A stretch of DNA of 53,971 nt from Planctomycetaceae bacterium (GTDB taxonomy: Bacteria; Planctomycetota; Planctomycetia; Planctomycetales; Planctomycetaceae): positions 1 to 53,971 of the forward strand of contig JAHBXV010000042.1 in assembly GCA_019636285.1 (NCBI GenBank), written 5' to 3'. The notes beneath the pieces were generated by a model. That model did no database searches and was not told the origin of the DNA. It worked only from the letters and a program-made list of their open reading frames with translations. Both the position numbers and the translations under genes were made by a program. Below are positions 8,892 to 17,547 of the stretch, in pieces; position 1 is the stretch's first letter, and every line of letters starts with the position of its first letter.

Positions 8892-8918
8892 GTCGTTCGG
8901 GGCGACGGGAATTCGACA
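8892..8918 (-). promoter_or_regulatory. Putative ECF42-type promoter
   Basis: On the minus strand TGTCGA (8918-8913) is followed by a 17-base spacer and CGAC (8895-8892). The consensus I recall for ECF42 targets is TGTCGA at -35 and CG(A/T)C at -10, so both boxes match exactly with a normal ECF spacing. Transcription would start near 8885, about 40 bases ahead of the AHSA1 ATG. The same strand lacks TGTCGA in the 241 bases ahead of the sigma gene and in the gaps before the other genes of the cluster. The match rests on memory of the consensus, not on a computed matrix. Confidence 0.6.
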
Positions 8919-9015
8919 GTGGTCGAAAGAATTTTCACGGGCATCCCGCCGATTTCTTGGAACCGTCTCCCCGGTAAGAGGTTGCGTCAGATAAAGATTT
9001 CCGTCCCCAAGAATT

Positions 9016-10284
9016 TCACTCGAGAGCCGGTTCCCCGGCTGTCAATTCAGCAATCCGGTTGAGCAGAAACCGCCGTTCGGGATCCTGCCGGGCCAGTTCC
9101 AACGCCATCTCATAAGCTGTTTTCGATTCCTCGATTCGATTCAGACGACGGAGCAGATCGGCCCGCGCGGCATGGGCGAGATGGTAGTTTTCGAGATCCC
9201 CCCGCGCGAGCAGCCCATCGATCATTTCCAGGCCGACGGCTGGCTCGTCCCGCATGGCGACCGCGACGGCTCGATTCAGCTCGACGACTGGTGTTGGATG
9301 CAGGACGAGCAGCCTGTCGTAAAGGCTCACAATGCGCGGCCAGTTGGTTTCCAGCGAAGACGGTGCAGTCGCATGCACCGCTGCAATCGCTGCCTGCAGC
9401 GTGTAAGGACCGACCGATTGAGAGCCCAGCGCCTGATCGATTAACCTCACCCCCTCCGCGATCATTTCGCGATCCCACAAGCCGCGATCCTGATCCTCCA
9501 GCAGCACAAGGTCGCCGTCTTTGGTCATTCGCGCTGCCCGTCGCGATTCCTGAAGGACCATCAACGCCAACAGCCCCAGCGCTTCCGGATCGGGCAGCAA
9601 TTCGACCACCAGCCGTCCCAGGCGAATGGCTTCCGCGGAGAGATCGGCCCGCGTTACCGAGGCACCGGAAGAAGCGGAATACCCTTCCCGGTAGACGAGG
9701 TAGATGACAAGCAGCACGGCGGCCAGACGCTCGGGCAGATCGGCTTCGGATGGCATCTCGAAACGAATGCCCGCCTTGACGATTTTGGACTTCCCGCGAA
9801 CGATTCGCTGGGCGAGTGTCGGGGTCGATACCAGAAACGCACTGGCAATTTCTTCGGTCTTCAATCCACAGACTTCGCGGAGCGTGAGGGCGATCTGCAC
9901 GTCGGGATCGATGGCCGGATGACAGCACGTGAACATCAACCGCAGGCGATCGTCCTCAATCGCCAACTGACGACGTTCCTCGTTGCGATCCGCGAGACTT
10001 TCAAGCCTGCGACCGAGATCGGCAGCCGCGTGATCCAGCCGTCCACGGCGACGGCACCGGTCGATCGCCTTGAATCGACCCGTTGAAACCAGCCACGAAA
10101 CGGGATTCGCGGGGACGCCTTCATGAGACCAACCCGTCAGGGCGGCGGCGAAGGCCTCCTGCGTGGCTTCTTCCGCCGCATCGAAGTCGCCCAATAGCCG
10201 GACAAGCGTTGCGAAAACCTTCCGCGATTCGGTGCGGTACAGCGAATCGACCTGATCACGAACGAGGAGCGGACGATCCGACAT
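9016..10284 (-). CDS. ECF sigma factor with C-terminal TPR-like extension (ECF42 type)
   Basis: 422 residues from the ATG at 10284 (MSDRPLLVRDQVDSLYRTES); the open frame extends upstream but the extra residues look non-coding. Region 2 is visible in FATLVRLLGDFDAAEEATQEAFAAALTGW, and region 4 in ALTLREVCGLKTEEIASAFLVSTPTLAQRIVRGKSKI. A long extension follows, with YLVYREGYSASSG, LNRAVAVAMRDEPAVGLEMIDGLL and YHLAHAARADLLRRLNRIEESKTAYEMAL, which is the helical-repeat extension defining ECF42. No anti-sigma gene is adjacent; in this group the extension itself is thought to control activity. The genes downstream (AHSA1, DGPF, VOC) fit the known ECF42 neighbourhood. Confidence 0.9.
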   Translation of the reverse strand: MSDRPLLVRDQVDSLYRTESRKVFATLVRLLGDFDAAEEATQEAFAAALTGWSHEGVPANPVSWLVSTGRFKAIDRCRRRGRLDHAAADLGRRLESLADRNEERRQLAIEDDRLRLMFTCCHPAIDPDVQIALTLREVCGLKTEEIASAFLVSTPTLAQRIVRGKSKIVKAGIRFEMPSEADLPERLAAVLLVIYLVYREGYSASSGASVTRADLSAEAIRLGRLVVELLPDPEALGLLALMVLQESRRAARMTKDGDLVLLEDQDRGLWDREMIAEGVRLIDQALGSQSVGPYTLQAAIAAVHATAPSSLETNWPRIVSLYDRLLVLHPTPVVELNRAVAVAMRDEPAVGLEMIDGLLARGDLENYHLAHAARADLLRRLNRIEESKTAYEMALELARQDPERRFLLNRIAELTAGEPALE

Positions 10285-10525
10285 GATCCCGAACGTCTTG
10301 GTGGTTGTGCTCGGCTGGCCGTTTTCGATCGTGGGCGATTGGGTTCCGGCGAACCAACTCGAACTCCCCCAGGAAATGGACTCTCTAAAATAGTGAACAT
10401 TGGTTTCGAACTCAATTCTCCCTCCTCCGCTCCGATAGCGGAACAACGGTCCGTTTGACCGCTCGGTACCGCCCTTTCAAACTGTCGGGAACTGTGAGAG
10501 ACACTCTCCTGAGGAGGTTGGCCAG

Positions 10526-12031
10526 ATGTTTGAGCGTGGCGTTCGATTATCCGCGGTCGGTGCGCTTGTCGTCCTGACGGTTCTGACAACTTGCAACGTC
10601 TCCCAAGAAGCCGCTGCCGCGGACACCCCGAAACGTCCCAATGTCGTCGTCATGGTCGCCGATGACCTTGGACTGCAACTGGGGTGCTACGGCGACAAAC
10701 TCGCGAAAACCCCCAACATCGACCGACTCGCTGCTGAAGGGATGCGCTACACGCGGGCCTATTGCACGACCGCCAGTTGCAGTGCCAGCCGCAGCGTGAT
10801 TCTGAGCGGACTCTACAATCATGCCACCGGCCACTACGGCCACGCGCATGGCTACAACCACATGAGCACGTACGAGTCGGTCCAAAGCCTGCCGAAAATC
10901 CTTGCCGACAATGGCTACCGCACCTGCCGCATCGGCAAGTACCACGTAGCGCCGGAGTGGGTCTACCCGTTTCAGGACATCCGCGACGAGGGCATTCAAG
11001 GGGCCCGCAACTCGGTGAAGATGGCCGAGAACGCCAAGACCTGGATCGCCGAAAAGCCGGACGCGCCGTTCTTCCTGTACTGGTGCTCGACCGATCCGCA
11101 TCGGGGGGGCGGGCCAGGCGGATTCTCGAATTTCCCGGACCAACCCGGTCACTACCCGGGAATTGAACCCCAACGCTATACCCCAGACCAGATGCGGGTT
11201 CCCGACTGGCTTCCCGATCAGCCGGAAGTGCGGAAGGAGTTGGCTGAGTACTACGAAGCCATCGCCCGCCTGGATGTCGGTGTTGGCGTGCTGGTACGCG
11301 GCCTCGCTGAACTTGACGTGCTCGATAATACCCTGATTCTGTTCCTGAGCGACAACGGCCCCCCCTTCCCCGGCGCGAAGACAACGGTCTACGAACCGGG
11401 ACTCCAGCTTCCGCTCATCGTCCGCGACCCACGACAGAAAGAGGGAGGCCGCACCTCCGATGCCTTCGTGAACTGGGCCGATCTGACGCCCACGATTCTC
11501 GACTGGTGCGGCGTTCCGGCCCCCAAGGCTCCGCCGCTCCAGCCGCGAGAGACAGCCGGAAAGTCGCCAACGGGTCGGGAGCGTCCCTGGCAGTTCCATG
11601 GGAAGTCGATTGTTCCAACCTTCACGAACCCTGCCGCGGAAGGGTTTGACACGCTGTTCGCCTCGCACACGTTCCACGAGATCACGATGTACTACCCAAT
11701 GCGGGTCGTCCGGATCGGCGACTGGAAATACATTTTCAACATCGCCAACCCGCTTCCGTATCCATTCGCGTCCGACCTGTATCGCAGTCCGACGTGGCAG
11801 GGGGTGCTGTCGCGAGGAAACGAGTACGAGTTGTACGGCAAACGGACGGTCAAGGCGTACCTGCACCGTCCGCGACACGAACTGTACAACCTGAGCGCGG
11901 ATCCGCACGAAATCCGCAACATGGCCGACGACCCCGCACAGGCGAAGCGGCTGGAAGACCTGCAAAACCGGCTGAAGGCCTGGCAACAGGAAACCCGCGA
12001 TCCGTGGGAGCTGAAATGGGAATACGAGTGA
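10526..12031 (+). CDS. Secreted sulfatase (formylglycine-dependent)
   Basis: 501 residues; a strong Shine-Dalgarno (GAGGAGG) lies 9-10 bases before the ATG. The signal peptide spans about residues 1-31. The alkaline-phosphatase-fold sulfatase domain starts PNVVVMVADDLGLQLGCYG, with the metal-binding DD. The maturation site is CSASR, Cys about 85, to be oxidised to formylglycine; Ala replaces the commoner Pro of CxPxR. IGKYHVAPE, LFLSDNGPPFPGAKTTVYEPG and the C-terminal HELYNLSADPHEIRNMADDP are typical, and the overall look resembles heparan N-sulfatase-like S1 enzymes. The probable role is desulfating an external polysaccharide; the substrate is not predictable. It is divergent from the sigma factor gene. 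Confidence 0.93.
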   Translation: MFERGVRLSAVGALVVLTVLTTCNVSQEAAAADTPKRPNVVVMVADDLGLQLGCYGDKLAKTPNIDRLAAEGMRYTRAYCTTASCSASRSVILSGLYNHATGHYGHAHGYNHMSTYESVQSLPKILADNGYRTCRIGKYHVAPEWVYPFQDIRDEGIQGARNSVKMAENAKTWIAEKPDAPFFLYWCSTDPHRGGGPGGFSNFPDQPGHYPGIEPQRYTPDQMRVPDWLPDQPEVRKELAEYYEAIARLDVGVGVLVRGLAELDVLDNTLILFLSDNGPPFPGAKTTVYEPGLQLPLIVRDPRQKEGGRTSDAFVNWADLTPTILDWCGVPAPKAPPLQPRETAGKSPTGRERPWQFHGKSIVPTFTNPAAEGFDTLFASHTFHEITMYYPMRVVRIGDWKYIFNIANPLPYPFASDLYRSPTWQGVLSRGNEYELYGKRTVKAYLHRPRHELYNLSADPHEIRNMADDPAQAKRLEDLQNRLKAWQQETRDPWELKWEYE

Positions 12032-12161
12032 TTCGCAGGGAATAGCCCGGCACTTCCAGGATGAGGGAATCTCCACTCGCCCCAATCGCATCAGCCGGGA
12101 TACAATGCGACAAGCAGGTCGCGCGCGCGATTTGCCGGGTCCACACGGAGAGGGAAACGGA

Positions 12162-13187
12162 ATGCGACCATACTGGGCAACTCAGATTGTCCTCCTGACG
12201 ATCCTGTTTGCGGCAAACTCCGCGCAGGCCGCCGCCATCGATGTGAAGGTCAAGTCGGCGACGACCAAGGCGCTCGACTGGCTGGCACAGGAACAGCATC
12301 GGCAGGGATACTGGGAAGCCAATGGCGGCCAGTACCGCGTCGCCATGACCGCGCTCGCTGGCAACGCCATGCTGTGCGAAGGCTCGACCACGACGCGCGG
12401 AAAATACGCCCGCAACATCGCCGACGCCGTCGACTACCTTCTGGATGCGTCGCAGCCGAACGGTCTTATCGGCTACAAGAACGACTACCATTACACCTAC
12501 GGGCACGGCTTCTCGATGTTGTTCCTGTCGCAGGTGTTCGGCGAGGAAGAAGACGCCCGCCGCCGGGATCGTCTCAAGGATGTCCTGACGCGTGCGGTGC
12601 AATTCTGCGGCGAGGCCCAGACTCCGGATGGCGGTTGGGGATACGTGTCGGCGAAGGACGGAAACAACTTCGACGAAGGCTCGACCTGCGTGACGCAGAT
12701 GCAGGGTCTGCGGGCCTGTCGCAATGCAGGAATTCCCGTCCCGAAGGAAGTGATTGACCGGGGGGTCGAGTACATCCGCAAATGCACCACGCCCGATGGC
12801 GGCGTGCAATATAGCATTCGCGGCGGCGGTGCCCGTCCTCCCATCACGGCGGCGGCCATTGCCTGCCTGTTCAGTTCGGGCGAGTACGAAAGCGACCTGG
12901 CCAAGCTGTTGCTCAAGTTCTGCGAGAAGAACATCACGATCTCGTCGAACGGCGGCAACTTCTTCGGGCACTGGCATTACGCCCACTTCTACTACGCCCA
13001 GGTCGTCTATCGGCTGGGGGACGCGAAGTGGAACCCGTACTTCAACGAGCTGTCGCAGGACATTCTCCGGAAACAATCCGCCGATGGCAGTTGGAAGGAA
13101 GGCCATGTCGGCCCCGTCTACACGACCGCCATCAATGCGACGATTCTGCAAATTGCGAACGGATACCTGCCGATCTACGAGCGTTAG
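12162..13187 (+). CDS. Secreted prenyltransferase/squalene-oxidase-repeat (alpha/alpha-toroid) protein
   Basis: 341 residues from the ATG at 12162, which has GGAGAGGG upstream and yields a clean signal peptide (YWATQIVLLTILFAANSAQA). The rest is an alpha/alpha toroid with repeated QW-like motifs: EQHRQGYW, QTPDGGWGY, CTTPDGGVQY and QSADGSWKEG. The DxDD acid motif of squalene-hopene cyclases is absent, so a cyclase activity is unlikely. Such exported toroids are common in planctomycetes and of unknown function. It follows the sulfatase by 130 bases on the same strand. A second, membrane-anchored member of the fold is encoded at 51701-53926. Confidence 0.85.
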   Translation: MRPYWATQIVLLTILFAANSAQAAAIDVKVKSATTKALDWLAQEQHRQGYWEANGGQYRVAMTALAGNAMLCEGSTTTRGKYARNIADAVDYLLDASQPNGLIGYKNDYHYTYGHGFSMLFLSQVFGEEEDARRRDRLKDVLTRAVQFCGEAQTPDGGWGYVSAKDGNNFDEGSTCVTQMQGLRACRNAGIPVPKEVIDRGVEYIRKCTTPDGGVQYSIRGGGARPPITAAAIACLFSSGEYESDLAKLLLKFCEKNITISSNGGNFFGHWHYAHFYYAQVVYRLGDAKWNPYFNELSQDILRKQSADGSWKEGHVGPVYTTAINATILQIANGYLPIYER

Positions 13188-13282
13188 CGACTTGGGGCAG
13201 TCCTGCGGTCTAAGGGCTGGACGTCAGCCGACTCCGTCAAAGTCTCGTCTCTGCTTTTCATCTCTCGCGAAGATCCCGGCTC

Positions 13283-13672
13283 ATGAGGCAACCGACACTG
13301 GTGCGGAGTCTGCGTCATGCTGTCGACGGTATTGTGCACACCATCCGGACACAGCGCAACGCCCGCATTCATGTAGCCGTCTCCGTGGTTGTCATCGCGC
13401 TAGGACTCTTCCTCGGCCTCGACCGGGTCTCGTGGTGCATGCTCGCTCTGGCGATCGGTGCGGTGCTCGCGGGCGAGGCGATTAACACGACCGTCGAGGC
13501 CCTCGTCGACCTCCTCGAGCCCGAGTTTCACGAACGAGCCAAGATCGCCAAGGACGTCGCCGCCGGTGCCGTTCTGCTGCTCGCCGCGACGGCGGTCGTG
13601 GTGGGTCTCCTCGTCCTTGGGCCGCCGTTGTGGCAGCTTGTGGCGACATCCGGACAGCCCAAAATCCCATAA
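13283..13672 (+). CDS. dgkA: Diacylglycerol kinase / undecaprenol kinase family membrane protein
   Basis: 129 residues with three predicted membrane helices, about 30-48, 51-70 and 96-118. The family signature is clear: RSLRHAVDGIVHTIRTQRNARIH at the amphipathic N-terminus, GEAINTTVEALVDL with the catalytic Glu and metal-binding Asn/Glu region, and HERAKIAKDVAAGAVLL. These proteins phosphorylate diacylglycerol or undecaprenol in the cytoplasmic membrane; which lipid is used here cannot be decided. Length is normal. It lies 31 bases ahead of the phosphohexomutase gene and is probably co-transcribed with it. Confidence 0.92.
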   Translation: MRQPTLVRSLRHAVDGIVHTIRTQRNARIHVAVSVVVIALGLFLGLDRVSWCMLALAIGAVLAGEAINTTVEALVDLLEPEFHERAKIAKDVAAGAVLLLAATAVVVGLLVLGPPLWQLVATSGQPKIP

Positions 13673-13703
13673 GCGGGTGAAACGGTCCCGCCACTTTTCT
13701 TGA

Positions 13704-15551
13704 ATGGTTCGCATGTCGACCGAACAACCCACGATCCCGGATCTGATCGAAGCCGCCGTGAATCGCCGTGAGCTTTCGCCATCGGCGGCGAGCAATCTGA
13801 AGACATGGCTCGACGGACCGGCGGGCCGGGAAGATCTCGCTTCTCGGGAACGAGTGCTCACGGCACTGAAGAACAACGACGCCGCGTGGCTCGAACCTCT
13901 GTTCTGGGAAGTCATTCCCTTTGGCACGGGCGGTCGCCGTGGTCCCATGGCCGACTTCGGAACAGCGACACTCAATCGCCGTACGGTCGCCGAGTCGGCC
14001 GACGGCCTGGCCCGTTACCTGCGATCGCAAAACGATGCACAGACCGAGCAAACCGTTATCATCGCATACGACTCGCGGCATCGGTCCGAAGAGTTCGCGC
14101 GATTGACGGCGACAGTGTTGGCCGGAAACGGGTTGAATGTCCTGCTGTTTCCCGAGCCGAGGGCCACGCCGGAGCTTTCGTTCGGCGTTCGTCACTGGCG
14201 GTGCGCGGCTGGCGTCATGATTTCGGCCTCGCACAATCCGCCGTCCGACAATGGCGTCAAAATGTACTGGTCGGACGGTGGCCAAGTGCTCCCCCCGCAC
14301 GACCGGGGCATCATCGATGCCGTCATGACGGCGAGTCAGATTCCCCTGGCTGACTACGAAGAATTACTCGCTTCCGGGCGAATTCGCATTCTCGATGACA
14401 ACACCGACCAGGCGTATCTCGCTGCGATCGTACGAACGACGGGACCGGTCGAACCGGGGAACGTCCGCATTCTGTATTCGCCACTCCATGGCGTGGGTGA
14501 ATCGTCCATCGCGCGGGCTCTTGAGGCGGCCGGCTGTGTGAACCTTGAGATTTTTGCACTGCACCGCGCGGTCGACGGCGGCTTCCCCAATGTTTCGGAA
14601 CATCTCCCCAATCCCGAGCTTCCGAAGGTTTTTGAGCCCTTGCGAGATCGGGCCCGCGAATGGTCTGCGGACGTCGTGATGGCAACCGATCCCGATGCCG
14701 ATCGGCTCGGCGCGCTGCTCCCGGATCGCGATGGGAACTTTCATTACATCAGCGGCAATCGACTGGCGGTTCTCCTCGCCGATCATGCTCTGCGGCACCG
14801 CGCGACACGTGGAACACTCACTCCTGACGACTATCTCGTTCTGACGCTGGTGACGACGCCGCTGGTGACCGCGCTGGGTCGCAGCCATGGCGTTCGCGTG
14901 ATTGACCAGTTGCTTGTGGGCTTCAAGCACATCGGAGCAACGATCGAGCGGGAGGGGGCAGAACGATTCCTGTTTGGCTGCGAAGAATCGCACGGCTACC
15001 TCGCGGGAGACTATTGCCGCGACAAGGATGCCGCTGTTGCCGCCGTCCTGCTGGCCCAAGCGGTCGCAATGGCTCGCGCGTGCGGAGACTGGCTCTGGGA
15101 ACGGTTTGACGCGATCGAACGGGAACATGGCGTCCACGAAGAGCGGCAAGTCTCGCTGACACGTCGGGGCTCGGCCGGACAGGCGGAAATCCGCAAGATC
15201 ATGCGGGCCATGTGTGAGGCCCCTCCCCCGGTCCTGGGCGAATGCCACGTGGAGTTCATTCGCGACTACGAATCCGGCACGATTCGCAGTCCAGCGGGTG
15301 CGCATTCGCAGCCCCTTGACGGTCCACGCGGGCAACTCGTCTTCTTCGATGGGCACGCGGGGTCGGTCCGAGTTTCAGTGGGAGGCCGACCGTCCGGCAC
15401 CGAACCCAAGATCAAATTCTACCTGTTTGCCCAAGCCGACGTTCCCCTTGACGGTGACCTCGCCAAGGTTCGTGCTGACGCCTCGGAAGCCTTGAACAAT
15501 CTCGAACGCGACCTGCGGGAGTGGGTCGATACGGTGTGCGAGGCTCCGTGA
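13704..15551 (+). CDS. Phosphoglucomutase/phosphomannomutase family enzyme
   Basis: 615 residues from the ATG at 13704; a second ATG three codons on (13713) is equally plausible. The four-domain alpha-D-phosphohexomutase layout is seen: the active-site serine loop ISASHNPPSDNGVKMYW (phospho-Ser about residue 176), the magnesium loop ATDPDADRLGAL, the sugar-binding GCEESHGYLAGDYCRDKDA, and the C-terminal phosphate-binding loop PSGTEPKIKFYL. The GCEESHG loop resembles the phosphopentomutase/glucose-1,6-bisphosphate synthase branch (PGM2-like) as well as glucomutases. It interconverts hexose or pentose 1- and 6(5)-phosphates in the cytoplasm. The length, around 600, fits that branch rather than the shorter bacterial PMM/PGM. 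Confidence 0.92.
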   Translation: MVRMSTEQPTIPDLIEAAVNRRELSPSAASNLKTWLDGPAGREDLASRERVLTALKNNDAAWLEPLFWEVIPFGTGGRRGPMADFGTATLNRRTVAESADGLARYLRSQNDAQTEQTVIIAYDSRHRSEEFARLTATVLAGNGLNVLLFPEPRATPELSFGVRHWRCAAGVMISASHNPPSDNGVKMYWSDGGQVLPPHDRGIIDAVMTASQIPLADYEELLASGRIRILDDNTDQAYLAAIVRTTGPVEPGNVRILYSPLHGVGESSIARALEAAGCVNLEIFALHRAVDGGFPNVSEHLPNPELPKVFEPLRDRAREWSADVVMATDPDADRLGALLPDRDGNFHYISGNRLAVLLADHALRHRATRGTLTPDDYLVLTLVTTPLVTALGRSHGVRVIDQLLVGFKHIGATIEREGAERFLFGCEESHGYLAGDYCRDKDAAVAAVLLAQAVAMARACGDWLWERFDAIEREHGVHEERQVSLTRRGSAGQAEIRKIMRAMCEAPPPVLGECHVEFIRDYESGTIRSPAGAHSQPLDGPRGQLVFFDGHAGSVRVSVGGRPSGTEPKIKFYLFAQADVPLDGDLAKVRADASEALNNLERDLREWVDTVCEAP

Positions 15552-15721
15552 TCTCGCAGGAATGACTCGACCAACCCAGTTCGAGAACCATCGGCCGAAA
15601 TGTGCGCAAAGCAATTTCGGCGGCGGATGGAAACAACTGGCCGGTCGCCGCCATAATCTCGCAAAAGAACTCCCCCACACCCGCCGTGGTGCGCGCCTAT
15701 CCTCCTGCAAGACTCGCGACC

Positions 15722-17356
15722 ATGATGACGCTCCAGGCCGAGGCGAAGCGACGATACCTCGTCCCCTTTCGCCATAAGCGCATTCCCCATCAATTCACGG
15801 ACATTCTGATTGTCGGCGCGGGGATCGCCGGCATCCGGGCGGCGCTCGCCATCGATCCGTCGCTTGATGTGGTTCTGGCGACCAAGGACAAGGTTCGCGA
15901 ATCGAACAGCACCTACGCGCAGGGGGGCATTGCGGGCGTTTTCGATCCACTCGACGACTTCGCCAACCATGCCGCCGACACCATTGCCGCCGGCAAGGGA
16001 CTGTGTCATCCCGATATTGTCGACTTGGTGGTTCGCGAGGCCCCCAGCCGCATTCTTGAACTGATGCAGTACGGGGCAAACTTTGACCTGACCGATGGCG
16101 AAATCGCTTTGACGCAGGAAGGTGGGCACAGCCACCGGCGGATTGTCCATGCTTTGGGCGACGCGACCGGCCGAGAAGTGATGCGGGCCCTCATCGAGCG
16201 TGTGCGCGGCCGCCCGAATCTGCAGCTCTGGGAGCAGACGTTCACGATCGACCTCTTGACACACGAAGGCGAATGCCGCGGAGCCCTAGTCTGGAATCCG
16301 CATCACGGCAAGACATTTGTCTGGGCCAAACAGACGATTCTCTGTACGGGCGGAGCAGGCCGGCTGTACCGGGAGACCACCAATCCGGAGATCGCGACAG
16401 CCGATGGTCAGGCAATGGCGTTTCGCGCCGGCGCCATTGTTCGTGACCTCGAATTCATGCAGTTCCACCCGACGGTTCTTTACATCGCCGGTAGCTCCCG
16501 GCACCTCATCTCAGAAGCGGTGCGCGGCGAAGGCGGGTTGCTTCGCGACTCGCGGGGAGAACTTTTCATGGCCGACTATGACCCGGCCAAGGAACTCGCC
16601 CCGCGCGATATTGTCAGCCGGGCCATTACCAGCCAGATGGAAAAGACGCGGCATCACTGCGTTTATCTCGACGTACGCCATCTGGGACGCGACCTGATCC
16701 TGGAACGGTTTCCGCACATTACGCGCGTTTGCCAGGATTTTGGTCTGGATGTCACCCGCGACCTCATTCCGGTGCGGCCAGGGGCACACTACATGATTGG
16801 GGGCATTCGGGTGGACACACAGGCACGGGCGTCGCTGCCGCGACTGTGGGGAGCCGGCGAAGTCACGTCGTCCGGACTGCACGGCGCCAACCGGCTGGCG
16901 AGCAACAGCCTCCTGGAAGGACTCGTCTTTGGACTGCGGGCTGGCCGACTCGCATCACAGGCCGCTTCCGCCGAAGCCGATCAGTTCACGCCGTTTCCCA
17001 TCGAGTCCGCCGCAACAACCGAGCCCGCCCTGACCGACGAATCGTTGCGTATCGACGACGTCGCCAATTCGCTGTCGAGCGAGATGTGGCGCGATGCGGG
17101 AATTGCCCGTCATCGCGACGGGTTGACGTCAGCCCTCCAGCAGATTGAGTTCTGGGACCGCTATGTCGGACCGCGGGAATTCACCGGTCCGAAAGGGTGG
17201 GAGTTGCAGAACCTGCTCCTCGTTGCCCGCCTGGTTGTCAAATCGGCATTGGCGCGCGAAGAAAGTCGCGGTGTGCATTACCGAACCGACTTCCCCGAAA
17301 CGCGCGACGAACTGGCCGCGCACGTCGAAGTACATCCCACGCACCGAACCGAGTAG
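15722..17356 (+). CDS. nadB: L-aspartate oxidase
   Basis: 544 residues from the first of two adjacent ATGs (15722, 15725), giving the normal family length; the frame is open upstream but lacks family sequence. The N-terminal FAD-binding motif ILIVGAGIAGIRAAL lies at about residues 26-40, followed by KVRESNSTYAQGGIAGVF, the conserved QEGGHSHRRIVHALGDATG and EFMQFHPTVLY. The flavin-site GAGEVTSSGLHGANRLASNSLLEGLVFG is intact, and the helical C-terminal domain is present. The enzyme oxidises L-aspartate to iminoaspartate, the first step of bacterial NAD synthesis. No nadA or nadC is in the window. Confidence 0.94.
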   Translation: MMTLQAEAKRRYLVPFRHKRIPHQFTDILIVGAGIAGIRAALAIDPSLDVVLATKDKVRESNSTYAQGGIAGVFDPLDDFANHAADTIAAGKGLCHPDIVDLVVREAPSRILELMQYGANFDLTDGEIALTQEGGHSHRRIVHALGDATGREVMRALIERVRGRPNLQLWEQTFTIDLLTHEGECRGALVWNPHHGKTFVWAKQTILCTGGAGRLYRETTNPEIATADGQAMAFRAGAIVRDLEFMQFHPTVLYIAGSSRHLISEAVRGEGGLLRDSRGELFMADYDPAKELAPRDIVSRAITSQMEKTRHHCVYLDVRHLGRDLILERFPHITRVCQDFGLDVTRDLIPVRPGAHYMIGGIRVDTQARASLPRLWGAGEVTSSGLHGANRLASNSLLEGLVFGLRAGRLASQAASAEADQFTPFPIESAATTEPALTDESLRIDDVANSLSSEMWRDAGIARHRDGLTSALQQIEFWDRYVGPREFTGPKGWELQNLLLVARLVVKSALAREESRGVHYRTDFPETRDELAAHVEVHPTHRTE

Positions 17357-17547
17357 CTGGGATTCCGGAGGCTGAGCGTCGTCAATTTGTGAAACGCCGG
17401 GGCACGATTTCACCGAAAAACCGGCCTAGCTGGAAATCCTGAAATTCGATAGAGTTCCAGCAGATTGGATCGCGTGAAACGCGACACGGGCGAACGGATT
17501 TCGTCCTAACCATTTGTAAAACCGGACGTTGCGGAAAGGATTCCGAC

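Noticed and set aside
10547-12091. Minus-strand frame of 514 residues
   Set aside because: It is antisense to the sulfatase, whose motifs and ribosome site are clear.
17429-17461. GCTGGAA/TTCCAGC inverted pair after nadB as a terminator
   Set aside because: The stem is only seven bases with a 19-base loop and no T-run.
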